Assembly: GCF_036588685.1 (NCBI RefSeq) | Contig: NC_086374.1 | Location: 26,032,886 to 26,096,885 of the forward strand | Length of the DNA stretch: 64,000 bases | Reading direction: 5' to 3' | Origin: Mytilus trossulus | Taxonomy: Eukaryota; Mollusca; Bivalvia; Mytilida; Mytilidae | Shown here: one piece after another, positions 42,217-55,379 of the stretch | Layout: the number at the start of each line of letters is the position of its first letter | Position numbering within the stretch: position 1 is the first letter of the stretch | The notes under the pieces: model-generated | Told to the model about the DNA's origin: nothing | What the model saw: the letters and a program-made list of their open reading frames with translations, nothing else | Database searches by the model: none | Program-made: the position numbers and the translations under genes

Positions 42217-43140
42217 AAGAGGGACAAAAGATACCAAAGGGACAGTCAACTCATAAATCGAAAATAAACTTACAACGCCATGGCTAAAAATGAAAAAGAC
42301 AAACAGACAAACAATAGTAAACATGACACAATATAGAAAACTAAAGAATAAACAACACGAACTCCACCAAAACCTAGGGGTGATATCGGGTGCTCCGGAA
42401 GGGTAGGCAGATTCTGATCCACGTGAGGCACCCGTTGTGTTGCCTATGTAATAACAAATCCGGTAAATAGTCTGATTCGGCTGGTCACATTCATGAAAGG
42501 GAAGGAGATTGTAGTTACGAAATAAGGAACATATCCGATATCATTTGTGAAACGGTTATTCCAAAACGGTCAACCAACTCGTGTGATGGCGTCCGTAAAA
42601 TTTACGAAGGGATGATTTAAACTTCACCATTTGGAACTCTTGGTTTAATAGCTTCTTTGGGAGCAGCAACCCTCTATCAAGAAAATCATGATAGGAAATT
42701 TAAGCACGGGATAATCGTATCAAATTGGGAGATATATACCCCGTATGCAGGTGCTGCTGGAATGTTGCTACTTAGAAATGGAAAGTTCACAATTGGAAAG
42801 CTGAAATCATCCCTTTTGTCATAAAGTTTTGTTTTCAACCGACATTCATTGTCAATTTCTAAATGTAAGTCAAGATATGAGGCCGTCTTAACTGTATCTG
42901 TAGTATCCTTTATCTTGAGTTCGATGGGATAGATGTGTTCCACATAGTCACCAAATTTTGAATTATTTAGTGAAAGAACATCATCTATATAGCGGAAAGT
43001 TGTGTTAAAGGATATCGCTTACTTCTTATCTTTCTTCCTAAGAAGTTCCTGCATGAAGCTAGCCTCATAATAATAAAGAAACAAGTCGGCAAGTAGAGGG
43101 GCAAAATTTGTTCCCATTGGAATCTAAGCTCGAATAACCA
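42217..43140 (-). pseudogene. Reverse-transcriptase retroelement remnant with YIDD motif
   Basis: On the minus strand it reads IPMGTNFAPLLADLFLYYYE, KKDKK-stop, FRYIDDVLSLNNSKFGDYVE, SYLDLHLEIDNE and KRDDFSFPIVNFPFLSSNIP. The YIDD box with the upstream GTNxAPLLADL is the reverse-transcriptase catalytic core. One stop (about 43018) and later frame loss near 42720 inactivate it. The tail at 42217-42430 (AGAGGGACAAAAGATACC) is the family's 3' tail. The N-terminal part is missing. Penelope-like affiliation is tentative. Confidence 0.82.
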
Positions 43141-43295
43141 TATCACTTGCCTTTATGTGTATGATAGTTGCAGATTTAGTTGTATATACATAGCTTGCCT
43201 ACTACTACATAATTTCTTTTTGAAATAGCAGGTCTGCTTTTTCTTTTTTTTACTCAATACGTTTTGATTATATTATATAACGAGGTCCAATTTGT

Positions 43296-43980
43296 CAGCT
43301 GTCATCACGTAAAAACGATGAATCAAAGAATTCAACTTTATATATAACTAATATAGTACAATGCTGTTGATAAAAAAAATTACACCACTCAAGACCCTTT
43401 TGTTTCCACATAATTAATATTGCCCATAATTAAGAAGTTCCAGGTCAAATCCGATACCGATAGTATATTCACTTGTTACCTATTACCTTATCTGTACGTT
43501 CCGCTTCTGACAGACGCACCACCAAACGCTGTATTAAGGATTTTGCTATATACACAGGTCGTAATCACAGGGTTGACACTACTAATTTCAAATAATTGTC
43601 ACATTGTTCCCGATTGTAGTATATTAATCAGTATGACTTTCTAAGATGACAATACAAATGATAAAAATCTGGACTTAAAATAAGACGTATAGGTACAGCA
43701 TGTACAGTTTTCAATTTGTTAGACGGAATGACGTAAAACAGCGAATCAAAGAATTCAACTTTATTTATAACTCATAAAGGACAATGCTGTTAATTAAAAA
43801 ATACTCCTTTCCCGGCCCTTTTGTTTTCCAAATAAAATTAAAAATACCAATAATTGATAAGTTCCAGGTCGACGGGTTCAAACAGAAAGATGTTGAAAGC
43901 AGAGAAAACTGTGCATCTTATAATCGGCATGACTTTATCAGATGACAATACTAAAATTAGGCTTACACATAGTTATATTC
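43296..43980. repeat. Diverged tandem duplication, about 430-bp unit
   Basis: The block GAATCAAAGAATTCAACTTT, then ACAATGCTGTT and CCCTTTTGTTT ... AAGTTCCAGGTC, occurs at about 43320-43446 and again at about 43744-43870. Weaker similarity follows (GACTTT...AGATGACAATAC at 43633 and 43929). No gene. Confidence 0.6.
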
Positions 43981-43999
43981 TTTAATTCAGTCACAGACC

Positions 44000-46890
44000 C
44001 GCTATATCACTTGTGTGTTCTAGTATTGTATAACTTCGTTACTTGTAATCGTGTCTGTCAACATGTCAGAAATAGTTAAGTTAACTACCTTCATATTTGA
44101 CTGATTTGATTGTATAAAAATAAAAAAAGCTTATATAATAATCCGTTTTATAAAATGGCACCAATGAAAATAGACAGAATAAGGATAAAGTTACATGAGA
44201 TATTTGATATATTCATGGCATAAATAGCTTGGTCAACTCACTGTGATATGTATAACAATATTTTTAAAAGACAGACGGAGGTACCAAACGTGTATTTGTA
44301 TTTAAAATAATAAGTCAAAAACAAACTAACACTTACAGTCAGAGTAAAACAACATACTAAGGCACAACAATGAACAAAACTCAACACATATAACTATCGA
44401 TGAGCAACACCAACCCTATCAAAACGGAGATGATCCCAGGTTATTCAGAAGGGTTACTTTTCGTCTTGTCTCCGTAAGATCCTCCTTTAATTAGAAGCAC
44501 AACCATGAGTTATGGCGTATAAAGGAGCACATTTGGAGCCTGTATCGGTACAATTTAATTTGAGCATTTGCCTACCCAATTCCCAAGCCAGGCTATGACG
44601 GGTCTTATTACCAAAAAGTTAACCTTGCCAGAATATAATACAATGCAATAAAAGAAAACATACTAAACTCATAGATCCAAGTTTCGAAAAGGATGATTTC
44701 AAATTCATCACTTGGAATTCTTTGTTCCATTACTTCTTTGTAAGAACCAATCCTATATCAAGAAAAAGTAAAATCACAAAAATACTGAACTCAGAGAAAA
44801 GTCTAATTGGAAAGTCAATAATCAAAGAAATTATTATAGGAAATACAAAGTCGTATCAAGTGAGAAATATATTCTCGTCATGTTTTCAAGGATTAATTAC
44901 ATATTCAAACTTAAGTTACATAAGAAATATATTAGTTTAAAATTTGTGTTGAAGAGGAGTGTAAGGACTCAATTTTGTCATATTAAGCAAATTTGGTAAT
45001 TGAAGCAAAAATTTGTGTAAAGTAAAGTAAAGTAATCTTTATTTAAAGTTTATTTAAAGTCGGGTTGCATATATACACAATAACAATGAACATGAGTGTA
45101 TTAAAATATTTTATTAGCGAAAATATAACTGGTGCCTTGCAGGTAAAAGTTCAGACTGCAATAAATTTGTCCCATCTTATATTCTCAAATTTAAAAAAAT
45201 AAAGTTCTTAATGCAGGCTTTCACATTTATTATTCAAAAATTAAAATCAATACACTTTTAAGCATTTCTTCACTGTATTAGCACTACAGATCCAGTTGTT
45301 TATTTTAATTGACATAGAAGTCAACTGTTTCAAATAGAAATATATCATACAATTTTAAACGACATTAAATTAAGTAAGTAATAATTATTTATCAATTAAC
45401 TATTATTTTGTTTCACGTTCAGATTTTATTGTTGTCTGAAATTTTTTAATCGCCAATAAATACTGTTTAGCAGTCAATGTTTTGCAATTCATGCTAGGCA
45501 TTTTTTTTTAGCATATATACTAATGTATGTGCGTCTTCATGTTTTCTTCTCTATTCTTAAATTGTTTGGCCCATTATTCTCTTTTCTTTATAGTAAAGCA
45601 CACCCTTCTTCTCTTATCTTTATTTTTTGGGGGTTCAAAATTCCGTTTTCTCTATTGTTTTTGTCTTTTGTCTCTATTGTGTAAACTCCATACAGACTGT
45701 CCATACAGACTGTCATTTATCATTTCATCAAAAAGTCATTTCTGATGATGGACGATTCCAAACTACTTGATTAATGGTATATCAGTAGTGTAGATATAAG
45801 TGTTAAAGACTCTCATAATAGTTTAAAGTCTGTATAATTTGGCAGTTAGAAGATATACTATTTTTGCAAGCTTTATTCCAACATTTGAAGAGTCGGATTT
45901 TTGATAACTTCTGTTAGCCATGCATTTTAACCTGAAAATCTGGTCATCACATAAGAAGTAGTATAATTCAAATATAAGCATACATTCATGGCTCTTCTTT
46001 TAATGTATAAGTTGTATTCATATAACAGATATTTAATAAAAAGCTATAATAAAACTGAACATTCCTATCACATTCAATATGTAGAATAATTTTTAGGCAA
46101 TAGAGCTTTTATTTCTATGAGGTTGTTGTTGTTTCAAATATATAACTGGTCACAGCTGACAGCCACAGATTAAATATGATTTAATAGTAACCAAATATTT
46201 ATATATATATTGGTACATTTTTTTGTATGTATAATAGATATGTGATTCTTCTATATAATATATATTTATATATGTTAATCCCATTAAGAATAAAAATCAA
46301 ACACAACCAGATTATAGATAATGTGTACTAAGTACATATAAATATATTAACTTGTACAGTTATGTCTGTTGACAATTCTTAGGCTAACACAATAGATATT
46401 TAACATCAAGGTCAATGTGATGTTACATATAATAGACATATATATATATATAGGTACAAGGGCTCATTACAATTGTGCCATTTATTACAACTTTCAATTT
46501 TTTATTTGCACCATTTCACAGAGACCAGAAAAAATAATGCCCATAAATGGGGCATTAAAACAATTAGGAACATTTCCTCCTCAAGAGTGGTTCATTTTTT
46601 GTGATATGAAAGTTTGGTTGATTGGTGGATTGAGGGAAGTTGCAGATAAGATTTACATTACCACATGAATATGAAGTGACACATTTTTGTTCATTTGCTT
46701 TATGATAGTAATAACAGAAACATTTATCATGACATACTGCAAGTCTAATTAGTTTCAATTTATCTTAATTTTAATAGAGTTGCACAAAAAAATAGTGATT
46801 TTTTTCAAGTGCATGGTTGGTAATACAAAATAATTTTTTTTTCTAACAAAACAAATTAAAAGTAACAATAACTCTAAATAGAACAAAGTA
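44000..46890. other. AT-rich intergenic stretch between the two genes
   Basis: The stretch holds a fragment of the 11055 repeat (44765-44820) and TA-rich simple repeats (about 46200-46275 and 46438-46452). A 50-codon segment at 46516-46668 (QLGTFPPQEWFIFCDMKVWL) looks protein-like, but I cannot tie it to any family or exon. Confidence 0.4.
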
Positions 46891-46899
46891 AATAAGAAA

Positions 46900-47583
46900 C
46901 TAGAGGCTCTAAAGAGCCTGTGTCGCTCACCTTGGTCTATGTGAATATTCAACAAAGGACACAGATGGATTCATGACAAAATTGTGTTTTTGGTGATGGT
47001 GATGTCTTTGTAGATCTTACTTTACTGAACATTCTTGCTGTGAACAATAATCCCTATCTAAAATGATTGGTTTCAGTGGAAAATATTAGTAAAAATTTAC
47101 AAATTTTATGAAAATTGTTAAAAATTGACTATAAAGGGCAATAACTCCTTAGGGGGACAATCGACAATTTTGGTCATGTTGACTTACTTTGCTGTAAATA
47201 ATTGCTGTTTACAGTTTATCTCTATCTATAATAATATTCAAGATAATAACAAAAAACAGCAAAATTTTCTGAAAATTACCAATTCAGGGGCAGCAACCTA
47301 ACAACCAGTTGTCCACTTCATCTGAAAAATTTTAGAGCAAATAGATCTTGACCTGATAAACAATATCAACACCTATCAGATTTGCTCTAAATGCTTTGGT
47401 TTTTGAGTTATAAGCCAAAAACTGCATTTTACCCCTATCTTCTATTTTTAGCCATGGGGGCCATCTTGGTTGGTTGGCCTGGTCACTGGACACAATTTTT
47501 AATCTTAATACCCCAATGAGGATTGTGGCCAAGTTTGGTTTAATTTGGCCCATTAGTTTTAGAGGAGAAGATATTTGTAAAAA
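46900..47583 (+). mobile_element. Hairpin-ended element, copy 2 (3' end missing)
   Basis: It starts TAGAGGCTCTAAAGAGCCTG and TGTCGCTCACCTTGG and follows copy 1 (without the 356-bp array) through GACTATAAAGGGCAATAACT and GAGTTATAAGCCAAAAACTG, then stops at about GAAGATATTTGTAAAA without the terminal microsatellite and hairpin. Confidence 0.75.
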
Positions 47584-47589
47584 TAACCA

Positions 47590-48510
47590 AGATTTACAAA
47601 TCAAAGAGCAGAATGCTCTGAGGGATACGATTGCCATAGTTTTCATTGACACATGTATAGCAGTTCTGCCAAATTTTCATTAAACAAATGCATGAGATTT
47701 GGCCAAAATTCAAAAGATCAAAGAGGAAAGAAATAGATCCAAGAATACTGTTGCAAAAATAGCATGAACATGCGCGAGTCTCAAGCATTTTTGGCCGGTA
47801 ACCCTGGTACAGCTGGATAGTATTATTCTCTAAACTAATTCAACTGCACATGCAAAATGTAACAATCTGAATAGTCACTCAACTTAAAGAATAGCCAATC
47901 CCTGTTACAAGTGTATGAGCCATGTACTTATTGTGTTTTATCGAATTATAGCTATCCTGTACCATTGTAAACTCGTACCATTAAAAAAAAAAAAAATCGA
48001 ACCATTGCTAACTCGTACCAACTTATTTAAATGCATTCAAATGGTGTTAAATGATGAATATACATGATATACGTTACTTTCACCCAATACCTCTTAAGTC
48101 TGTAAAATGTATATAATTTAAAAGTACAATGACCAATTTGTAGCTTATGTTCCTTGTATATTGGATAGAAAATACTGTGGCAGATGTAGATAATTAAGGT
48201 ATATACAGTTTCACCCGAAGAAAATTTTTCATGAATAATAAAATCTTAGCAGTTAGTCAAAATGATTGCCAAAATTATTTTTACTGTCTATAAATAAATG
48301 TAACAATGAAATTTAACTGATTCCTGTTAAGGGGGTCCGCATTTTCCCCGCAAAAAAAGCACATGGCTTTCAACAATTGTAAACATAGCATTCAATTTGT
48401 GATCGTGGATTACAGCTTTAATTAACTTAAATTGGATATATACATATTCAACATGTTCAATTTTAATAAGGTACAGTTAAAGCAATGTTTTAACTTTCCT
48501 CTGGATTAAG
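47590..48510. other. Intergenic stretch, no gene
   Basis: CCATTGTAAACTCGTACCAT and CCATTGCTAACTCGTACCA at about 47964-48020 are near-identical, and GGTACGAGTTAACTT at 48845 is their inverted relative. No boundaries of an element could be fixed. Confidence 0.35.
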
Positions 48511-48519
48511 TTCTACAGT

Positions 48520-48623
48520 GGCGGATCCAGAACTTTTCCTAAGGGTCAGTCCAGTCATGCTTCAATGATTCCCTTTATTATCAACCAAATTTTTTCCACA
48601 AAAAAGGGGGGGCTGGATCCGCC
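48520..48623. repeat. Short inverted-repeat element (GGCGGATCCAG ends)
   Basis: GGCGGATCCAG (48520-48530) and CTGGATCCGCC (48613-48623) are perfect complements, about 80 bp apart, with weaker pairing inside. At about 48896-48985 a second small palindrome pairs CTAAACTGGACC with GGACCAGTTTAG. Confidence 0.65.
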
Positions 48624-49376
48624 TATGTTCTAGTTTGAAAGATCAGTTAAAACATTAATGCTTTAAAACATTCTTTATTTTTGTCTAAGTTTTCATTTAA
48701 CTCCTGTGTAAAATTCAAGTAATTCAACTTTATTTCTATTAAGTTTACAAACAGAAACCCATAAAACATCATATTTTTTATATATTTTTCTGAATGTTAC
48801 GACTTCCCAGTAGTACAAGTTAACTTTTTTGGTTCCAATGCCGTGGTACGAGTTAACTTGCTTCCGTATCTTATCACCGTAATTCTAGGAGGAACCCTAA
48901 ACTGGACCCCTATCATATTGTGTTCACTTATCGCTACACTGACCTTCGGTGCGAAGCTATATATAGAACGGCGGACCAGTTTAGGAGGAACCCCATTTCT
49001 TACTCTTTAATTATTGAAGTTCCTTTGGGTCAGAGGGCATGACTCCTCTGTTTACACTGAGATCGTTCTTAATATAATACGACGTTTACCGGCATTAACG
49101 AGTTAATTCTTCTTGACAAATACTTCGAAAAGGGAGACAACTCGAAACGATAACATGGAAGATTCCATTTCTGCTGAAGGGGTGTTATAGGTAATTTTTA
49201 CGATGAAACATTTATTTTAATTTAAATTATGCATGTGATTTAAAATTATGCAACAACAATAGCCCTCCATATGCAGACAGACATAGAAAGAATCCCATGA
49301 GTTTCAAATTAATCAATGAAGCGGGGAATCACTCAATCTGATACCCCTTGAAATCAAGAAAACTACACGCATGTGG

Positions 49377-50451
49377 GGTCTCACTAATTAGCAACAAAAA
49401 GCGTCAAGAAGCGACAAGAAGAAAAATAATAAGTGACAAAAAGCAACAAGAAGCTATTTAGCGACAAGAATACATTTTGTTATCACATACATTAAAATAT
49501 TTTTTAGGATTATATTGAAAGATGAAGAAACAAAAAAAAATCGATGAAGAGATTGTGTACTTTTTATTATCATATTGATAGATGTAGAAATTAAACATGT
49601 GTAAGAGCAAAGGAAATGTAAACGCTATAAAATGAAAATAAAAACAAAGATTTGTCACCTTCCTTTTGAAGGATTTAATAAAACAAAAACATGAAATATT
49701 TTTTCCTTCCTAACTGTACAATTAATTTTTCCTGATAGGACCAACATTAGCTGTGGCTTCACACTAAGGTAATACCAATTAAGAGCAACAAATGAGATTA
49801 ACTAGGTGCGTGTCCTTTGTTTTATTGCAACAATAACATCCATTAACACCTTCATCAATTACACGCACCAGAATATAAAATTATTGTACCGAATAGTGAA
49901 CACCTTGAAAACTCAAGATTGCCATCAGTTTCCTTTAATCTTCAATCTATATGCATTAACATGATAAATATCGTTAAATGAGACAATACACTAAATAAAA
50001 TGATGAAAAATATTCACATTTTAATTATGTTTTCCTCTTGTTTGATTTCAGTTCTTAATTTGTATTTCACAATTTGTGTATGAATTTTCTGGACAATTAT
50101 GCACAAATAATGCATTTTGCAAGTTAATTATATATTGTTCAAAAATGGTTTTAAAAACAAATAAAAAGACAAAATATACTTCCTGTGATACCTTATAAAA
50201 TATCATGTTAATAAATGTAGCAACTGAATTAGATTTACAAGTTTCATTTCCCCCCCCTATCAAAATTAACTTTCCTGTCGTTGAAATTGTTTTCTTTTGC
50301 ATATTTTTTTAATATTTATTTCGAATAAGTAATATAAATAAAAAAATGTTTTCTTGTCGCTAAATAGTTTCTTGTTGCTAATATTATTCTTCTTGTCGCT
50401 TCTTGGCGCTTTTTGTCTCTACAATTCTTTTTGTCTCTAATTAGTGAGACC
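49377..50451. mobile_element. 1.1-kb inverted-repeat element with iterated GACAAGAAGC-like motifs
   Basis: The ends GGTCTCACTAATTAG (49377) and CTAATTAGTGAGACC (50451) are complements. The terminal 90-100 bp on each side are inverted copies made of short iterations (GACAAAAAGC, CAACAAGAAGC, AGCGACAAGAA). The direct repeat ACGCATG lies just outside both ends (49367-49373 and 50452-50458), suggesting an 8-9-bp target duplication as made by Mutator- or hAT-like elements. No coding region; non-autonomous. Confidence 0.72.
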
Positions 50452-50990
50452 ACGCATGGACATTAATACATAAACAAACCGCGACTTGCGATTTGGAACA
50501 AGAACGTTTATTAAATGATATATGATGAATGGTTCTCCATTTCTTTATGAGAGTACAGTATCAAATATCAGTTTCTTAACGGTAAAATATAGAAATACTC
50601 CACTTCAGTTCTTGTGACAGAAATAGAATTATCGATCGGCTTTCAGAGAACTCTCGCAAGTTATCAAAATTTGGGAATTCCCTCTGACGTGTTTCTAAAT
50701 TTATAAAAACACTAAATATAAATACTGTTTAATTCTGATTCTCCGTATTGTTAAAAACACGCATATAAGTCAAGGAAAATGTCATACATGAAGATTATGA
50801 GTAAAACATTACAGGAAAGTTGTTTATGTTTAATTGTTTTGCTTGTTTTTACCTTTTAAAGCAAGACAATCATAAGAATCTGAGATGTTGCCGAATGTTT
50901 AGAATAAAACGAATGACGTGAGGGAGTGTGTCATAGGGTCAATGGTAAAAGTCTACAGATTGCTTGACAGCAATCGTATCCCAAAAATGG

Positions 50991-51549
50991 TTAAAAATTG
51001 ACTATAAAGGGCAATAACTCCTAAAGGGGTCAACTGACCATTTTGGTCATGTTGACTTATTTGTAAATCTTACTTTGCTGAACATTTTTGCAGTTTACAG
51101 TTTATCTCTTTCTATAATAATATTCAAGATAATAACCAAAAACAGCAAAATTTCCTTAAAATTACCAATTCAGGGGCAGCAACCTAACAACCAGTTGTCC
51201 AATTCATCTGAAAATTTCAGGACATATAGATCTTGAACTGATAAACAATTTAACCCCATGTCAGATTTGCTCTAAATGCTTTGGTTTTTGAGTTATAAGC
51301 CAAAAACTGCATTTTACCCCTATGTTCTATTTTTTGCCATGGCAGCCATCTTGGTTGGATGGCCGGGTCACTGGACACAATTTTTAAACTAGATACCCCA
51401 ATGATGATTGTGGCCAAGTTTCATTTTATTTGGCCCAGTAGTTTCAGAGGAGAAGATTTTTGTAAAAGTTAACGATGACGGACGACGGACGAGGACGGAC
51501 GCCAAGTGATGAGAAAAGCTCACTTGGCCCTTCGGGCCAGGTGAGCTAA
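50991..51549 (+). mobile_element. Hairpin-ended element, copy 3 (5' end missing)
   Basis: It begins inside the family sequence (TTAAAAATTGACTATAAAGG) and continues to the complete 3' end: a GACGGACGACGGACGAGGAC microsatellite, then the hairpin GCTCACTTGGCCCTTCGGGC with CCAGGTGAGC, and CTAA. Together with copies 1 and 2 it defines the full element. Confidence 0.8.
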
Positions 51550-52550
51550 TAAAAAACAATGTATAAAATATTCAAATTAACAAAACAGAAAAAAGAAATT
51601 ATATTACAACATTTATAAAATTATTTCCATCATGTAAAGAAAACAATGTGTTTAAGCAAATAATAAATTTGAACATTTTTGCACATAATAGTGACAACTA
51701 TTACAAGGAAACTGAAGCTGATAAAGGAGATAATAATTATGAAACTGCTACAACGCAATTAATTCATCTTTAAATTAATATTTTAGCACTCATTTGAAAG
51801 CTATTTAAAACCTTTCATAAGCTTTTTTAAAAGTTTTCTAGCAATATCAACACAAACATCCTTAAAAGTTATATCTTTACATAAAGCTACATTTTTTCGT
51901 CAAAAAAGTAATATTCTTAAGTAATAAAAACACATCATAATCTGAAGTTCACCTCAGTTTTGTGAGTGTTAATTAGTTTGAGGTGTTTTAAAACATCCAA
52001 CACAACAACTTTTAAAACACTCTAAGTTGGAGGTTTGTTCCTGAGAGATCTTCAGCAAACATCTTAAAAAATATCAGAATAACAGTCCATCTAAATTTAC
52101 ATTAATACATACAAATTTTTGGCATTTAATGCAATTAGTTTGTAACATTTCATTTAGAAAGGATGAACATTATATGATATTTTGTTGCTTTTAGAAACAA
52201 ATACTTCTTATTTGTTTTCAATTTCTCTATTGATCGTAACTTTAATTAGTTTCAGGGCAGATAATTCAAGTCATTAAATTTCATAAAGGAATGTACAATC
52301 CATTTTCTTTCAATTTTTCAACAAAGATGGAGGAAAAATGAAACAATACCATGTATTCTTTTAATTTTCTAAAATCATTTTAAAACAGCTTTTTCTCATA
52401 TTTTATTTTAAAATTCTGTCAATTACTTTTCTTTTTAATCGATTTATTTAATAACGGTTATGCCTCTAACAATATTGTATTTTATTTTATTACATAAACA
52501 TATTGACCACTGTAAAAAATTAAGTAAATTTTTGTTTTGGGGGCGGGATG
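51550..52550. other. AT-rich intergenic stretch
   Basis: Long A/T-rich DNA with no open frame, repeat or motif that I can support. Confidence 0.4.
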
Positions 52551-52555
52551 TTATA

Positions 52556-53278
52556 TATCAGTTTCTCTAACTCTATGGAAATTTATCCCTTTCCGAACCC
52601 ATTGTATAAATATAGATTCTTACATTGATACCAGTGGATTATCGGATTTATCCAATCGAGATAGTTAAATTATCAATTTTAAAGTCCGAGCCGCATCGGC
52701 GAGGACTTTAAAATTTATAATTAAACTATCGAGATTGGATAAATCCGATAATCCACGAGTAACTATGTAAGAATCTGTTTCTCTAATGATTAATAAGACA
52801 TTTTCTTTTTTTGTTAACCAAAAATCCCCTTCGAGTGCCTTTCACATTGCACGAAGTTGTCAATTTCATTAACACCTGTTATCATATTTTTATTCATTCA
52901 GTTAGCTAAAAAGGTCATGACCTTTGAAATCATCCAATGATCTTTTGAGATCACTAGCAACCACACGTTGATTAAATTTTTTTATACAATGGGTTCGGAA
53001 AGGGATAAATTTCCATAGAGTTAGAGAAAAAAATTTAATCAACGTGTGGTTGCTGGTGATCTCAAAAGATCATTGGATGATTTTAAGGGTCATGACCTTT
53101 TTAGCTAACTGAATGAATCAAAATATGATAACAGGTGTTAATGAAATTGACAACTTCGTGCAAGGTAAAAGGCACTCGAAGGGGATTTTCGCCCAGGCGG
53201 CTCGGACTTTAAAATTGATAATTTAACTATCTCGATTGGATAAATCCGATAATACACTGGTATCAATGTAAGAATCTA
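52556..53278. repeat. Composite 720-bp inverted repeat (nested palindromes)
   Basis: Three inverted pairings interlock. The palindrome 52634-52756 has arms from GTGGATTATCGGATTTATCC and a GAGCCGCATCGGCGA loop. About 52835-52980 pairs with 53028-53185 (TTCGAGTGCCTTT with AAAGGCACTCGAA; TTAATCAACGTGTGGTTGCT on one side). CTCTAACTCTATGGAAATTT (52565) pairs with its complement at about 53009. A further arm of the first palindrome recurs at 53200-53278. A TGACGTCA octamer lies at 53357. It looks like two fold-back copies joined head to head. No coding region. Confidence 0.8.
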
Positions 53279-53279
53279 T

Positions 53280-55375
53280 ATATATATGGTCAGATTATGT
53301 TTCTGTATGTGAGAGAGAGTTGTTCCCCTTTTGTCAGTATTTTGTATTTATGTTTGTGACGTCATCTTTGTCTGATTAAAATATAGAAATGGAAGCTGAT
53401 GTGTTTTTATGTGTCCGTATATAATCGCCTCCATCCATGCTACCGGAGCTATTCCCCTAATCTGTAATACTGCATCATTAAGTCATTGTGCTTCTGAAGG
53501 TTATCGAAATGATATTTTTAAACATATACTCGTATTTAGATACGTCGGATATCTTTTTTAAAGATAGTTCTTGTTTACTTGTAGTATTCTGTATTTTGCC
53601 TGTACAGACCAAAGTGCAAATTTCCAATCTACCAAGGAACATAACTCCTCAACAGCAAATGTTAAAAAAAAAAAAAATCAATATTGAGCTTGACTTTTGT
53701 TTTGTCATCAGTCACAATATATTTGTTTTAAAAACCATTGATAGAATGACTCAAAGATTATTGCATAGAAACTGATTGAAGAATTTTTTTTTTAAATTAA
53801 CATTTCAGCTCACAAAACTTCCTTCATTTTGTTTAAAACTCACGTAAACGCTCACAAAACTTCATAGATAAACATTCATATGGTGTTACACATACTAGTA
53901 ATTATAATGGATTTCATATACATATAAAGATAATTAATAACATAATTTGAGACCAATATTTAAGAAATCATTATAACCAATCACTTGATTTCTGAATTGT
54001 ACAATTACTATCTACAAAAGTATAAAAATATAATATATAAAATAAAGTGTAGAATATAAATAAAATATATCTTCCATGTATGCATCAGGTTTTCATATCA
54101 TTTCAATAAGGTAAAGAAATTTAAAGTTATTTCAATTTATTTAAAGGTCTTCATACTCTAGAAACAAGAGACTCCAAAGAGTCTAATTTGGTCACCTGCT
54201 ATTTTGATATTTATTACATCTTAAAATATGTATATATAGATCTCATCTATCTGAAGATTCTTGCTCCGTTTACTATCATTTTCAAGAAAACATAAAAAAA
54301 AACAATTTGAAAAAGGTAATAACTTCTTTAAAGCATAATTTGATGCTTGATTTGGTGATTATTTTTATCGTTAACAATACCTCTAGATCTGCATCTTACA
54401 TTTATGGTTTTCAAGATAATTGCAAGTTCACATGAATATGGATTCAATTAGGTTGAATTATTCACTTGCATGTGAATAATGCATCATCAATGTTTCTTTA
54501 TCTTATTTGAAAAAAAATATAATTTATAATAGCATTGAACCATACTAATTGCTAAAAGTGAATTATTATTTCACTATATCACTTTCATTAATGATTTACA
54601 AAAAAATCATGTTTTATATTTTTTATTTACCTCTTAGATAGTGCCCCATTTAATCCTATTATGATTTATCTGATAATTTTTAACCTTTCAGATAACAAAT
54701 TTAAAATGCATAAAAATCCCAGGTTTCATTGCCTACAGTCAATCAAACATGTAATTTTACATAGAAACACATTGACATATTCTACAAGAAAATATCTGAT
54801 AAAAATTGCATCAAGAAGTCATTTAAATGTAATGCAATAATACCTCTTATATTATTTGACATGGAAGACAAAAAAAATATATTCAGTAGGCATACCATAG
54901 CTGAACACCTTTAACATGGCACAACTCAACATTTAAAATTCCAAGACAAAATAACAAACCATTACTTAATACACAAGCTTGGTAATATGTAATTATATAG
55001 TCAAACATGAGGTTAGTGGCTTGTAGTAAAAAATTCTTTCCACCAAATAAAAGGAGAGAAATTAGCATTGATAACTATATAATAATGGCACTTTTATTTT
55101 TGATAATGCTTTATCAGTACTGAAAATAGTTAAATAGCCAGCCTTGTGAGCTGATAATCTAGCTGATGAAGTCAGTATAGAAAAATAAAACACCATATAA
55201 CTAGTTATTTTTATCAGCAATGTTTCTTCAGCGAAATTTGATATTATATGAAAAAAAAATACAACTCTTAAAATGCTTACAAAACAATGGAGTAGTTATT
55301 GAAGTCATGTCAGCTCATAAATAAATTGAAGTGGACTAACATAAAAAATGTGACATTGCTGCATTGGTATATTAT
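53280..55375. other. AT-rich intergenic stretch
   Basis: No supported gene. At about 54168-54215 AGAGACTCCAAAGAGTCT followed by TTGGTCACCTG resembles the 5' palindrome of the hairpin-ended element, suggesting a distant subfamily copy. Confidence 0.4.
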
Positions 55376-55379
55376 AGAG

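Noticed and set aside
46516-46668. Protein-like segment (QLGTFPPQEWFIFCDMKVWL) as an exon
   Set aside because: An acceptor-like CACAG precedes it, but no donor, partner exon or family match was found; evidence is too thin.
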